Assembly (NCBI GenBank): GCA_025716815.1
Contig: JAIXMN010000006.1
Location: forward strand, 1,240,001-1,304,000
From: Dichotomocladium elegans
Lineage: Eukaryota > Mucoromycota > Mucoromycetes > Mucorales > Lichtheimiaceae
Direction: 5' to 3'
Length of the DNA: 64,000 nucleotides
The notes below the pieces were generated by a model that worked only from the letters and a program-made list of their open reading frames with translations, was not told where the DNA came from and ran no database searches. Below are positions 1 through 11,600 of this stretch, piece after piece. Made by a program: the position numbers and the translations under genes. Each line of letters begins with the position of its first letter. Position 1 is the stretch's first letter.

Positions 1-393
1 TCTTGGGGTCACTTGAAAGACCTGTGAACAAATATCTGGTCAATCATAGGCCTTTTGTCCAAGAAGTTCAGCAACAGTCCCGGGTCCTTTGCGGTTGCGA
101 GTAAATGCGATAAACCAGCGTGGAAGATCCCCCCTGTGGTGAACAATGGCAATGCAGGCTTTTGGCATCTGCTTCATACAATTGGTTCGCGGGCGGAACG
201 ACGAAGGTAAGAGAACGGCCCGACCAACTTGGTGTGGATGGACGCCATCGTGGGACACCACTGTATATTTCCGAACGTAAACCCTATTGATGTATGGCGA
301 CGAAATGGGAGGCGAGAATTTTCGATTCATGCATAGCTGTCGACTACGGACTGCTGGTAAAGTCGACCGTAATGATGGGGGAACACATTTCAT
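1..393 (-). mobile_element. Helitron Rep/helicase-like relic, copy 1
   Basis: The minus strand encodes a decayed piece of the Helitron_like_N region that precedes the Rep/helicase. The stretch GRAVLLPSSF, then CMKQMPKACIAIVHHRG, then RWFIAFTRN and GQKAYD, follows the order of the family signature (G+R+ILPSSF, an M..+QDA+AI.. block, LFITFTCNP, then P..RPD). A TGA replaces the codon expected before PDICSQVF, so the frame is broken at about position 39. The HUH catalytic region and helicase motifs are not in the window. The same relic, with the same stop, lies at the left end of the second copy of this segment. Seen: the motifs and the stop. Inferred: assignment to Helitron rather than another PIF1-linked element. 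Confidence 0.62.
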
Positions 394-970
394 GGGTATA
401 TACTACGATCATCTCATTATTGACACATTACTCCTACACCATCCATGACCATCATGAGGGTACAATGGACATAGTGAAGCTGAATTAAGGGAGATTATCT
501 GAAGAAGGCAATGCGCATAAGCGGGAATGACAAAATTATGCGGCGCAGCTGTCTCATCTGCGTACGACTGTTTGTCACTTGTGGCTCGATGGCGGAACGG
601 GGGAGGGGGAAAGGGACAAGCGAATCTTCCCATGAGAGCGGTACAAAGAAAAGCTTGGGATGGACAAACTCCAGTCAGTGATACATTCAGATATCACATT
701 TTCGACAGCCCGGAAAGAAAACAGGCGCAACGTCTTCATTTACAGCAACAATGTTTGCCGAGCAATATAATCCACCGGCTCACTACCTTCAGCCGTATAT
801 TCAGAGGCATCATCTTGTGCAGTATGCTCTTCTTCAGAACGACATATGGTATAGAGGAATACACGCATTCCATTGAATACCTGAGTAACCATCCTACGTT
901 CCGCAAAACCTACGACTTCATCCGAAGTCACGGAAAATACAGTATATATTGTTGATGTTTGTCACGGGCG

Positions 971-2110
971 ATGGAAAGTATGCACAGGTTACCGTTAGAG
1001 CTCCTGAATAAGATTGCCTCTCTAGTCGCTGACGAGGATATCCTTCCGGTGGCCATTCTTGGCTTTCCACTCTCTCGAGAAGAGTTGATTGAGTTCGGTG
1101 GTCCGGGGAGGGTCATGGACAACTTTTTGGACCGTGGGGTGCGTGATCCAGTTACCCTCTCGGCTCTTGTCCCGCACATTCCTGCTGAGTGTGCCATCGT
1201 CAAAGGCGTGACAAGGATGGACCGTATGCTCGTCGAGGAGATTGGCAGGGTGTGGTCGATGGATTCTATCTTTTCCACCGGCGGATACATCATGGCCCTA
1301 AAACTCGGGTGGACATGGGGGTTCGAGAACATTGGTCACGATCTGGTTCCGAACCACGATATACTTCTCATGGAATATTACGTCAAGACCAAACAATGGG
1401 AGAAACTGGACAACGACAAGATAGGAAAAATGTCTCTGGAAACCATGATTATGCTTCCCACCGATCTGAGAGAACATCTGCGTGAGTATGACAGGCTTTT
1501 TCTAGCCATTCGAGAATGTCCCGAAGAGCAACTGGATGACCTAATCAGGGAACTCAAGGAGTTAAGCAATTGCTTCGACTATATGATGATGAGTCTAATG
1601 AAATACGGCACTCCCGAGAGGGCCATCGACTTTGCTCGTCGGGTGAAGTTGTGTGAATATACGATGAGGGAACAATTTCTTGAAAACCAGTGCATGGACG
1701 GGTTCCGCCTCCTCGGTACATTGTCTGGCGACGAACTGGATGCGTACGAGATGGCTATGGATCCGGAAGAGAATCTCATTGACGACGTAAGCCCCGAGGC
1801 ATATAATATATTCATGGATTTATGGCTCCCAGGCTATGGCGACTTTCGATTTCCGTGGCATTTGCCTGGAAGTGAGCTCTGGGGCGACTACTATACCGAA
1901 GAGGCCCTCCTCAACAAACTATGCCGTTTCATAAAGAGCGAATGGCACAAGTTGATCTTTGATGATCGAGTGACTTGGATGCAAATGTGCATGCACAACA
2001 AGGATGTATCCTATCCCCATCCGAGGAAGTTCATCGGGGATGCGAAGGATATGAATGCCATTCTGCTCGTCTGGTGCGCATGTGGATACCCTGAGGCGGA
2101 CTCGACCTAG
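971..2110 (+). CDS. F-box-like protein, duplicated (copy 1)
   Basis: A single open frame of 379 aa from the ATG at 971; the codon at 959 is TTG and was not used. The N-terminus (MHRLPLELLNKIASLV, then a short DILPVAILGF stretch) resembles an F-box helix, which in known families binds Skp1. The rest is helical and acidic, with no repeat I recognise, and ends WCACGYPEADST. The paralogue at 23,199-24,329 is near identical to about residue 125, then differs in patches: VPNHD against SWDYD, residues of the SNCFDYMMMSLM block, and most of a 60-residue region before the conserved tail. The 5' and 3' non-coding flanks are much more alike than this region. The function is unknown; an adaptor role in ubiquitination is only an inference from the N-terminus. 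Confidence 0.72.
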   Translation: MESMHRLPLELLNKIASLVADEDILPVAILGFPLSREELIEFGGPGRVMDNFLDRGVRDPVTLSALVPHIPAECAIVKGVTRMDRMLVEEIGRVWSMDSIFSTGGYIMALKLGWTWGFENIGHDLVPNHDILLMEYYVKTKQWEKLDNDKIGKMSLETMIMLPTDLREHLREYDRLFLAIRECPEEQLDDLIRELKELSNCFDYMMMSLMKYGTPERAIDFARRVKLCEYTMREQFLENQCMDGFRLLGTLSGDELDAYEMAMDPEENLIDDVSPEAYNIFMDLWLPGYGDFRFPWHLPGSELWGDYYTEEALLNKLCRFIKSEWHKLIFDDRVTWMQMCMHNKDVSYPHPRKFIGDAKDMNAILLVWCACGYPEADST

Positions 2111-2345
2111 GATGTACCGGATGGAAAAATAATAATGATATGGATACGTTTAGTTTGCTAATGTTCCTTAAGAAGCAACTGCATCGATCTGGCACATAAA
2201 AATAGATACGATATGTTCACGCAATTGATATTGTCTAGCATCGATTAATCCTGATGAAGGCTTTTGATAACCGGCTTCTTGCGTTTGGGTAAGCCTCTGC
2301 CTGGCTGATTCCAAGATAAGTAATTCGGGTCCCCTGGTGATCTAT

Positions 2346-3233
2346 TTATATAGCGAAAGCAGCAGAAGTCAGCAAGGGTCGGACATCAAGATTTGACAGA
2401 GTGTTCAATATATACCGGGGCTTGAGGCATTGCTTAATTGTGAATATAAGGCCGAGAAGGAGGCAGATACCGCCAATGGCCATATATGTAATGTCAAGGT
2501 AAGGATTACGACCACCCAGAGGTGAGGTTGTTGACAAGACCAACCATTCGTGCCACCGTAGAGGGTTGTATCAAAATCTACAGCATGCATATCGATAAAT
2601 TTTCCATCAACATCTTCTGAAGGGAGAAAATACATACTCATATCGATCATGATGCGCCACCGTCCAGCTTCGAGAACCTGGGCATCGTTGCGGCCCCACA
2701 TCTTACGGAAGTCAGGCAATGCAGCCACGCGCATCCATACCATGAAGGATTCGTCCTTTGACAGGTCCGGAGGAAGATACTGGTCAGTGTATGTTCCGTT
2801 AGGATATCGCAAAGCCCAGTAGGGCGGAGGGACCACACTCGAGGGCGAGTACTGAGTTGCACCGTGCTTGTCCTTATCAGTCGGCCAAGAGATGCCCGTC
2901 GTATTTATCTCATATGTTGAAGGCGAGACGGCATTAACGGACATGAGGTTCGACCTGGTATTTGCGATATACCGACCGCGCCGCAGCGGTTAAAGCAATC
3001 TTCGCACCAACACATACATACACAAAAGCCTCTTACCGTTAAACATGGAATTTGCGATCATGCCGCATGGGTATACAGGTGTGCCAGCGTCCGTTGTTCG
3101 TATCGGTCCACAGTTCCCGCGCCGGGCGATGCGACGGCTTTTCCGAGAAGTTGATCGGTATCAAAGCTGCTGATGTATTGTTGATGGATTTGGTAAAAGC
3201 TGGTGAGACGGTAATACATGAAGACAGGCGGCA
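2346..3233 (-). pseudogene. Cdc50/Lem3-family 3' half, copy 1
   Basis: Cdc50 proteins are two-pass membrane partners of P4-ATPase lipid flippases. This fragment carries the C-terminal two thirds: LPPVFMYYRLTSFYQ, the YPCGMIANSMFN block, FMVWMRVAALPDFRKMWGR, GGRNPYL, and the second membrane span [20 protein letters not shown]. It begins abruptly at a junction with a mariner at 3231-3233; the N-terminal half lies at 18,602-19,051. It is broken three times relative to copy 2: a 2-bp insertion (GCGC near 3120) shifts the first exon, the acceptor AG of the following intron is AA, and a single-base loss before WLVLSTTSP shifts the last exon. It is clearly non-functional as it stands. Confidence 0.9.
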
Positions 3234-4338
3234 GAAACAATTCTGAACTTACTACCACACACATTCCCAAGCGAAAGAATACAGACATTTGGACGAAAGA
3301 AGCGGGGATCAAGCGCAATTACACAGCGTACAATGACCAGGGCAAGGTCAGGTTCTTTTTAAACGGATATGAGAAGGACTTGAATGCACCGGTTGCTAGG
3401 AATCCATGTTTGTTCAGCCCAGAGATGGGAGAATACAACACGAGAAAGACCGCGAGAGCATCTTTAAGAAACCTAACGCGAGGGGTCGTTCGCGTATTCT
3501 TAATGAAGAGCATAAAAGCGTTATCTTAGAATGCATTGATGAGGATCCATCTACTGTCCTAGACTAGCTGATGGAGCAGCTGCTCCAAAGATTTGAGGGT
3601 CTCAAAAGTATCTAAAATGACGCTTCAACGATTTATGAAAAATGAATGCAACTTGCCATTGAAAATGGCTCGGTTTCAGCCTGTGGACAGGAATCGTGCT
3701 GCAAAGATCCAAGAGTACCTTGACTTGGTGCGTAAATAGGACAGGACCGCCATTGGCTTTAGAAAAAACTGCGTTTTCCTTGATGAGTCTGGATTCCATA
3801 TTAATATGAAACGCAGCATGGCATGGTCCAAGAAAAGAGACTCCTGCAGGCGTCAAAATACCAAGGACAATAGCAAAGACAACCACAATCTTGGGAGAAA
3901 AATCTCAGCATCAGACGTCATTAAATGTAGCTTGAGACTCCCACAACCACCAACCAAGAGAAGAAAGAGGGCAGGTCAATCTGAACTTGCGAGTAAAGGA
4001 CATTGTCTCAGCTTCCTTAAGGCTACGATGGACGAGATGGATAATGCACCTATCCATAAGGCTGAGGATATCGCTAACTGTATCGAGCGTTGAGGATATC
4101 CATGTGCTTATCTTCCCATCTTACTCGCCTCAGCTCAATGCGATTGAGCAGTTTGTCAGGAGCAAAGTAAAACGCAATAGGTCACCCCTGTTTCCATTCT
4201 GCAATCTACCGCCATTCTTACGGCAATGGCACACTTGGCTACCTTCGGGCTAAGTTAAAGAGTAAGAAGGGGGCTGATGCTTTTTGTTGACTAACAGGTA
4301 TGCCTCCGGCCTTCTTTATGCATGCGACATTTCATTTT
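3231..4338 (+). mobile_element. Decayed Tc1/mariner transposase body, copy 1
   Basis: The plus strand encodes fragments of a Tc1/mariner-type DDE transposase: THIPKRKNTDIW, then MKNECNLPLKMARFQPV, then the first catalytic block FLDESGFHINMKRSMAWSKK, then a degenerate third block around SYSPQLNAIEQF. Several frameshifts and stops interrupt it (for instance CTAGCTGATGG near 3564 and AAATAGG near 3735), so it cannot be active. The N-terminal part begins at the Cdc50 junction. The element's own 5' end is missing here and a matching 5' end is found at 18,350-18,604. A third relative lies at 59,569-60,676. Confidence 0.85.
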
Positions 4339-5040
4339 ACTTTATATGCGTCCTCATTGTCCTCCCTTGCGAAATTTATTTTTGAAAATGTGGACCATAG
4401 TGCTTTCTCCCTGGTGAATAAGATCACACAAACTGATGCCCACTTGAGTCACAGGGGGGCGAAGTACGTCATGGCAGCATCACTCGGCTTTCGCGTCGAT
4501 GGTGTGTTATAATGCTGCTGCCTAGTGCTCGGTTGCAGCCATCATCGATTACGCATCAACTGATATCATGCTGATAGAACTCTCGAAGCCATTGTGTGTA
4601 GTCAAAACGCGCGTGATCGATCCATTCAAGAGGCGTTCCGCATAATGCTTCCAGCATTTGCCAAGTTCTTTTAACCTGGGGGTTGCATTGCCTTGAGTGC
4701 AAACCTCACGCCGGATTACCTCGCTTCTTACTGTTTCTGATATCCTCATCATATTGCAAAGCCCTACCCAATGGAATGATTCTAACGCTTTTCGCAGAGT
4801 TCGCTGCCCGGTCTTAAGAAATTGGGCTGTCCTTCCAAGCTTTTTTTTTTATTCGCCTGAAAAGGTTGCGTATATTGTGTGTGTGTGTGCACTGCGAGTG
4901 TGTGGCTGAGTGAGTGAGTGAGTGAGAGTGAATGTCTTAGAAACGAGTTGTGCGCGTGTGTGTGTGTGCGAGCGAGGTGAGGGGATTATAGACCCCGTAG
5001 AAACAAGGGAAACCACGTTGAACAAGCTCTAAGCTGTGTG
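4339..5040. other. Intergenic stretch without a gene
   Basis: No ORF here has a recognisable product. It holds poly-T and GT/GAGT-rich low-complexity sequence at 4840-4970. Position 4339 is where similarity to the second copy of the duplication ends. Confidence 0.5.
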
Positions 5041-5504
5041 TTATTGTTGCATCTCCGTATCTTCCTCCGCAGCACGAAGATAAAGCACATTGTTACATCT
5101 ATCCGAAAAAGTGTGATCAGTCACTATCCCTCAATACCCGTCCATTTACTACCATCGCCCATTGACAGTTTACCTGATCAAAACTTCGCCCAAGGTGCCA
5201 ACGGACACGCCATCCTGAAACTCTTCCGTGTTCGCAAGCTATAGAAGAGCCAACATTGAAGAGGGAGCGTCAGATCGGCACGGCATGATTATGAAATGAT
5301 CGTTCCCCTTACCTGAAGATTCATATAACCGTCGACGGACATGAGGTAGCCCTTATATTCGCCGCCCCATTTGAGCTTGACAATGACAGGCTTTCCAGTA
5401 AGCTCGTTAAGGAATGGCTTCGGATTGGTGGGTACAAACTAATGTTGCTCATAATGAGTCGATTCGAAGACGGATGACAATGGCTGGTCACTTACAGAGG
5501 CCAT
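5041..5504 (-). CDS. SNRPF: Small nuclear ribonucleoprotein F (SmF)
   Basis: Four exons (5504-5496, 5438-5313, 5238-5174, 5098-5041) with GT-AG introns join to an 85-aa protein, close to the usual 86 aa for SmF. The joined protein opens [18 protein letters not shown], continues [20 protein letters not shown] and DGYMNLQ (Sm1 motif), then [10 protein letters not shown], and [15 protein letters not shown] (Sm2 motif). SmF is one of seven proteins forming the Sm ring on U1, U2, U4 and U5 snRNAs, in the cytoplasm during assembly and then in the nucleus. The three-residue first exon (ATGGCCTCT) is typical of a small gene with an early intron. All exon phases close. It is divergent from the MIC12-like gene. 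Confidence 0.95.
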
Positions 5505-5923
5505 GATGGTTGAACGCGTTTCGAAGTAGTAAAAACGTCCACCTAAAAAAATTGCCGCAATCCATATTTTTTTTTTTACAAAGTCCCTTCGTCCTGTGCA
5601 ATTGATTGGATATCAATCGTTTACATGAAGGGATCTATTTTCTTTATCGTATTACCCATCCCGTCGCCATTTCTCATCTAGAGGATTGGCGTTTTATTTC
5701 GGAATCATCTTGTTCCATGACCCTGAGCCGAAGGCTTGTTTGAACAAGAGGCCATTGTAGGGAGATGGTTCAGTAGAAGAATACAGCTGAAATGAGTTGA
5801 TTGGCTGAAAGGATCTACCCTAGCGGGAGCGTTTTGTTTGCGGGGCCGTCGTAACACATACACCTGAGCCTGGGTCAGCCAAGGAAATATTTTTTTTCGA
5901 CATTTCAATCTTTTCTGCCCATC
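5505..5923. promoter_or_regulatory. Shared divergent promoter region, SmF / MIC12-like gene
   Basis: These 419 bp separate two divergent start codons, so both promoters must lie here or overlap. I see AT-rich tracts (poly-T at 5568-5578) but no motif I can name. ORFs inside it look like chance. Confidence 0.45.
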
Positions 5924-6408
5924 ATGCCCAGGACAGTCTCTTTATTAGCAGGACTTTTGGCCGTGGCCGCGGTGACGTACAAGTTCCGCCTCGATGTGAC
6001 CAACAACACGACCGACATTCGCCGCCGCCTTGAAGATGCGAAGTCAACACTCGATCATGTCGCGGCTGGTACCGCAAGCAAATACCCCGTTGGCGGCCAG
6101 CGTGAACCTCCAGCCTTGTCTCTGCTGGGAGAGTCAAAGCGATACGTGTCAACTCGACTTGTTCCTTCGGGTAAGTTCCTGGTGTGGACCGCTAGCTTGA
6201 GGTCTGTCTGGTTTGCTGACCATTAAATAATATGTGTGTGCCGTACGTCCTCGTCGCTTTTATATATATATATATATATATTATATCTACAGTGAAAAGC
6301 GAATGGAACGCACACATTGCTAGCGCTGCCACATCGATCATTCACGCTGATATCCCCGGACACGCCAAGAAGATTTGGGACGAAAAAGTGGCTCCCAGCT
6401 TCAAATAA
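5924..6408 (+). CDS. Probable MICOS subunit, MIC12/Aim5-like
   Basis: Two exons (5924-6170, 6293-6408) close to a 120-aa protein. It begins MPRTVSLLAGLLAVAAVTYK, one short membrane segment, and ends with SVKSEWNAHIASA...GHAKKIWDEKVAPSFK. A small single-pass protein with an N-terminal span, an R-x-V-P linker and a C-terminal amphipathic segment containing W-N motifs fits the Mic12/Aim5 (Mic13/QIL1-like) subunits, which act at cristae junctions of the inner mitochondrial membrane. Similarity in this family is weak, so the name is tentative. The intron ends in a long TA run (6261-6280) before its acceptor. It is a real gene with good confidence; its identity is moderate. Confidence 0.6.
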
Positions 6409-6529
6409 AGCTAGAACTCAACACGCACCGTCTTGCATTTTATTTTATTTTTTCTATCTCTCTCTTTACTCGTTTTCCATTCTTTGTCCTTTTCATTTCT
6501 TCCAACGACTTTGCAAGATTTCATCCCAC

Positions 6530-8387
6530 ATGGACGAACAGAACCATCTGCGAATGCGCGCAAAAGCATTAAGACAAACACCAATGTCTGACATTTGGAG
6601 CGACGATTATTCAAGCGAGCGATCACCTTACGCAAAGACAGAAAACTCCTCAGGCACGGCAACGTGGTCTGTTAGGGACGATAGTAATGCAGAGCTTATC
6701 GTACCTCAAGTGATGATCCATCCAGACACCTCTCCTGCTGCTGCTGCTGCCGCCGGCAGAGGCAGCCATAACGACGGTCATAACGGTAGCAATGACGATG
6801 GGGTGCGTGGCACGTCTCGAAACGACATTGGTCATATTCGTTTAATTGTCTGTGGTGACTCTGGTATTGTGAGAGATGATTTCATTGGGATGAAGCCGAC
6901 TGAATTTTTTTGATTTGGTGGGTGGGTGGTTTTGATTTTGCGAAATGTAAAAAGGCATAGGAAAGACTGCCTTGATCCAGTCCTTGACAATGTTGCCCGA
7001 GATAACTGCATGCGAAGTGGCGGTGGATGCCGACTATAGCCCGCCATCTGTGATGACGAGCTTTTTAGAGACGGGTCAGGAACTCGAGGAAGAATTTGGA
7101 GATGATCAAGGGTTGTCAGCCAACGAGGGCGAACTAGCTCTACAGGAGACGTATGCGAGCACAATGACTTTACCCGCCTGGAGTAGAGATCAAGAGGCAG
7201 GAGAAAGCGAGATTTTTGTCAAGAACCTGTGTCTTGTTGATACCCCAGGTTACGGTACATGCTTAGATGTAAAGACAAGTGGAAACGCTTTTGCAGTGTG
7301 ATGTGGAGTGAGACCTTCCGGTCTGACCAGTCCATGTGTTTATATATGGTGTACGTGCGCGTGCGCGTGCGCGTGTGTGTGCCCGCCTTCGACATGCGGA
7401 TTATTTCTGTAGGCTCAGAGGGTTATTACATCGGTCAGCTCGTATATTGAATGGCAGTTCCAAAAGACAAGCAGCATGCTCAACAATATGCACCCTAACA
7501 CCCAAGAGATCACTCGTCTTGTACACAACCCTTATGGAGCTCACACGCACATGGATGCTTGTCTCTATATGATCTTGGATCGCGTCAAACGGGTTGATAT
7601 CGAGTACATGCGCACGATACATCACCTATGCAACATCATTCCTGTGGTTGTCAAGCATGAAGAATTGACGGCCGATCAGGAAAAGGAGCTGCGACGAGAC
7701 ATGCTTAGAGAACTGAGGGAGAACGATGTTGAAGTCTTTGACCTCCAGGAAGCGCCATTCGTCATATCCGACTTCAAGAAGGATGGTGCGCTCAACCACT
7801 TGAAGGAAGCCGTATTTTACACACACATTGAGCGCCTTCGCCGGTCCACTGCACACAAATTTGTCGCCTGGCGTGCCTCTCAGATTTTGGTGTCGTCGTC
7901 CAACATGTCATCCACCCTTACTGCCTCTACTCTCACTGCCGCCGAGACGGTCGACCGGATCCATGCGCTCCGGACCCGCCATGAGCAAAATATTAATCTT
8001 TTTATCTCACGCTATGTCAGCGAAAAACGCAAAGCAATGGAGCGGGCCATGTTTGAACGTGAACGGGCCCTCAAGAGCGAACTCGCATCAGTAGAACGCC
8101 GCAAGCGTGCTGAGCTTCTTGTCTCTGAGCTCCACCATCTTTTGCAGCATGGCAGCATGGACGATCTCAAATCAGTCAACTTGCCAGTGCCAGCAAGGGA
8201 TGCCGGCGGCGGCAGTAATAGCGAGAGAGAACAACAGCCTGGCGAAGCTATCTGGGCATCCGGACAGTCGACAAATCTGTTAGCCGCGCGAGGAGGATCT
8301 ATGATCGTGCTAGAGCAAGGAATTCTACTTGTTATTTGCCTGCATTTCCTTCTTGATGTCTTGTCTATCATTTACTCCCATGACTAA
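6530..8387 (+). CDS. Septin-like GTPase with degenerate GTP motifs and hydrophobic C-tail
   Basis: Three exons (6530 to about 6869, 6961-7268, 7413-8387) give about 540 aa. The N-terminus is low-complexity (poly-Ala near 65). Septin features follow: a P-loop at the first splice junction (CGDSGI + GKTALIQ), G3 LVDTPGYG, SYIEWQF, HMDACLYMI, and NIIPVVVKHEE where septins have the G4 AKAD. A long charged coiled coil (RTRHEQNINLF to VSELHHLLQH) precedes a final hydrophobic run GILLVICLHFLLDVLSIIY that could anchor in or bind membrane. The first intron needs one extra G at 6869 to keep both frame and a GT donor: the sequence reads GGTATTGTGAG. A GT at 6864 keeps frame but shortens the P-loop by two residues. 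Septins form membrane-associated filaments; this one looks divergent. Confidence 0.75.
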
Positions 8388-8665
8388 TAAACAGAAACAG
8401 AATGGGGGTGGATATATATATATAATATATATATGCGCCGTAGGCTTGTGGCCAGATATTCTCGATGAAGAGCATACGGATAGTGACTAGTAAAACGATG
8501 CTCCAATGGTGGATGAACTTGACTTTACAGCAGCGTGTACCCTAAATCCGAATCCGACTCACTTTATCTGATGTTAGTCCGTTTTTTATGGGTGGTCTTT
8601 CCGGGGATCATATATGATCGAGAGCCATGCCACTTTATTGATATCCCCAATGTATTATGCAATAA

Positions 8666-11600
8666 TTACACATCGTGATGGCCCAGTTCTGAAAGTAGGG
8701 TATCCACTTCCTTTGCCATATCCTCATCTGATTTTTTCGGCTGGAGTGATGGTGATGATGATGATGATGAATCACCGAGGGGAGGTGTCCTATGATGCTG
8801 CATCGGAGAATTGGTGCTGCTGGAGGCGGACGGTGAAGGTGCAGGCGATGAGGAGGGAGACCGTCGATGGCGGTGGCTGCTCGAGGAGATTGCATTCGTT
8901 GCCAGTTTTCTGCCCTCGTCGAATAGGTTCTCAAAGATCTCGCGACCCAAGCTCTTTTGCTGTTCACTAGCCAGCTGGATGAGCTGGAAGCTTTGCGAGA
9001 ACTTGTGGTCAAAGAACATTTCAAGACATTCGTTTGTCAAGACAGCCATGCGGAACGAGGGCAGTCCGATTTCAATGGAGGGACAGGTGTCACCTGTTAT
9101 TAAGAAGACTTCCACGCGATCCATCCGTTTTTCTATTGGAAGTGCATCATCAAGACGACCAAGGCCAATCAGCATCGCAAGCTGCTCAGCACACGAAAGT
9201 TCGTCGGGTTGATTTCCTCGGAGAATCTCGGACTGTTCACAGCTGTGGATGATAAGGTTGCAGATGGCATCCCATGCGAGGAATTCGTCATTTTGGATTT
9301 GTACAAGAAGCCAATATATCTCCTTCGCCATGTCCAGGATGTTCGCGTTAGTAAGCACGTTGTCGTGATCATCGTCGAATATCTTGAAAAAGAGACCAAT
9401 CTGGGACATAACATCCTGGAACCAGCCTTGATGAATATAACTCTTATCATCAAATATATCATCTCATTACCCCGTGAAGAATCTCGCTTAATCCTAGCAC
9501 AGCATCTTGGAACGTAATACCCTGGTGACCATCGCTTTTAAAGTAGGTGTATAGGCGATTGATAAAACTGTCTCCCAGACTGCGCAGATAGGGCGATTTG
9601 TTATCGTTAGGCACGGATTTCGACCATGTGGTGGTGGTATCGAGCATTTTATGGAAGGTATCTAAATCCATGGACTTGATTTTCTCTGATCTTTCCCCGT
9701 TTTGCTTGGCATAATACAGTGCACCAAAATACTTGTCGTATATAATGCCAACTTCCTCCTTTTCGAAACCGCCGATATCTTTGAGATGTCGAATTGTTGA
9801 TCGTTTGGTGAACGACTCAATGCCTGCTACAACCTTGAGCTGATTTTTCCGGCGCATCTCTGTGACCACCTCGTCTGTAACCATCGCAAACTCCCGGTAC
9901 TAAACCTTGTTATTAGTCCATTCCGTCAAACCCCCCGCATACTCATCCTTATCATATTCCTTACAGCCGTTAGCATGACTTCGTTAAATTTCTATTATAT
10001 GTAAATTGAGCCTGACTATATTCTAACGACCAAAAGATAAGCATCTTACTGTGATCCTTCGCGCTTTGTGGTTACGAGAGTTGGGCTGAATAGGTACGTC
10101 AAGGGAATTGAAGAAGTTCTTGAGAATTCCCAAGAACACTCCATCGTCCTTTGCGTTCAGCAAGTCATCACCGTTCAACTTGAGGATGGCTAAGTTGAAA
10201 ATTTGAGGTGCTCAATAACTCCATATGACCATGCCTATATTCCATTTACCTAGCCTATCTTCAGTGTGAGTTTACATGTTCTTTTTCATACATGGTAGAT
10301 TTCGCGCTTACCCAATTTGAAAAAGAATCCTTGGCCCTTCCATAAACAGAGAGTCGAGGACTCGGAATGCAAAGAGAAGTGGCATCGAGTTTACGTATAA
10401 GCTAAGGAACCATGGCAGACATGCTACGGATAGCTGAACATCGGTCTTCTGAAAGTGGTTCCAGAGCATTGGCATGGTTTTCTCGACGAGTTGTTCAAAA
10501 ACAATTTGATCAAGCAATGCGCCATACATAGAAGTGCTTTTTGGTTGCCCGCGGTAGGATCAGCCGGAAAAGTCTCTACATATAGAAAACGAAGCTCTTA
10601 CCTGTAATATCCGGGGCACATTCGATCTACGAGCACATTCAAGGTCCAAAACGCTTGTTCCTCAGTCATATAGCTTTGCAAGAGACAGTGAGTGACGCTA
10701 TTTGCTTTGGCAGGATTCGATTACCATCCATTGCTCACATTAATAATGCTGAAGTGACTATATTCATAGCCTGACAATACCCTAATTCAGGGTTCCTCCA
10801 CGCATATGCCGTCAGCACGCGCCGAAGGCTATCAATGCCCTCTGGGGTTTGATAGGCGGCGTATTCCGGAAGTGATCTAGCAATCATGGTCCTCAGTTAA
10901 CGCAAACATGTATGTGCGCTGCATGTCGATGCCTTACCTATTCAAGTCCTTCTCGATTTCTTCTGTGGACAATGACTCCTGTCCCGCATATGTTTTCAGG
11001 ATCTCATGGTAAACACCCTGGTTGGCAAGCCGGAGATAGATTGATCCAGAACAGACTTCCCATATTTCGCCTCGCAGCGAATTGGGCAACCCCACCCGAA
11101 CAAGTTTACCAAATGTCGGCTGTTTGACTATAGTCATATTCCTGCCATTTTCTGTAATATACATGGTCATCAACATGATAAACCTAAAACCGTATCAATC
11201 ACTTGCCTAAAAAGTATTTGGACCAAAGATAAACTTTGCTCTTGTCCTTTGATTTCTTGGAATCACCAGGATATCCAAATCGCATGCCCAGTCCACCAGT
11301 AGGATCCGACACGTCGATTAATTTGACGTCGTTGCTCAGCAAATGTTCCGATTCGCATGTCTGCAGAAAGTTCTTGAAGATTTTCATGGTGGCCTTCTGC
11401 TGCACCAGTCGTTTGCTCAGCACTGTGCAGAACTCTTCCGATATCGTCTTATGCACCTACAGGATATTGTCCTTTAGAGTTCAGCTCTTAGCTTTCTTTA
11501 CTGTAAATAACCCCCCTACGTGCAGTTGGAAAATGTGCTCCATATCGTGCCATGTAGTAACTGATAATGATGTGGCATATGAGCCCGTGTTTAAGCGCTC

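Larger units (their letters stand above)
1..4338 (+). repeat. Segmental duplication, copy 1
   Basis: This block recurs in the same orientation at 21,927-26,751. Position 1 corresponds to 21,927, and the copies are nearly identical over most non-coding stretches. Its left limit lies outside the window. On the right, similarity ends just past the mariner body, after a shared GCATGCGACA. Relative to copy 2 it lacks 273 bp (after 568) and 29 bp (near 695). It holds a Helitron relic, an F-box-like gene, the 3' half of Cdc50 and a mariner transposase remnant. Confidence 0.93.
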
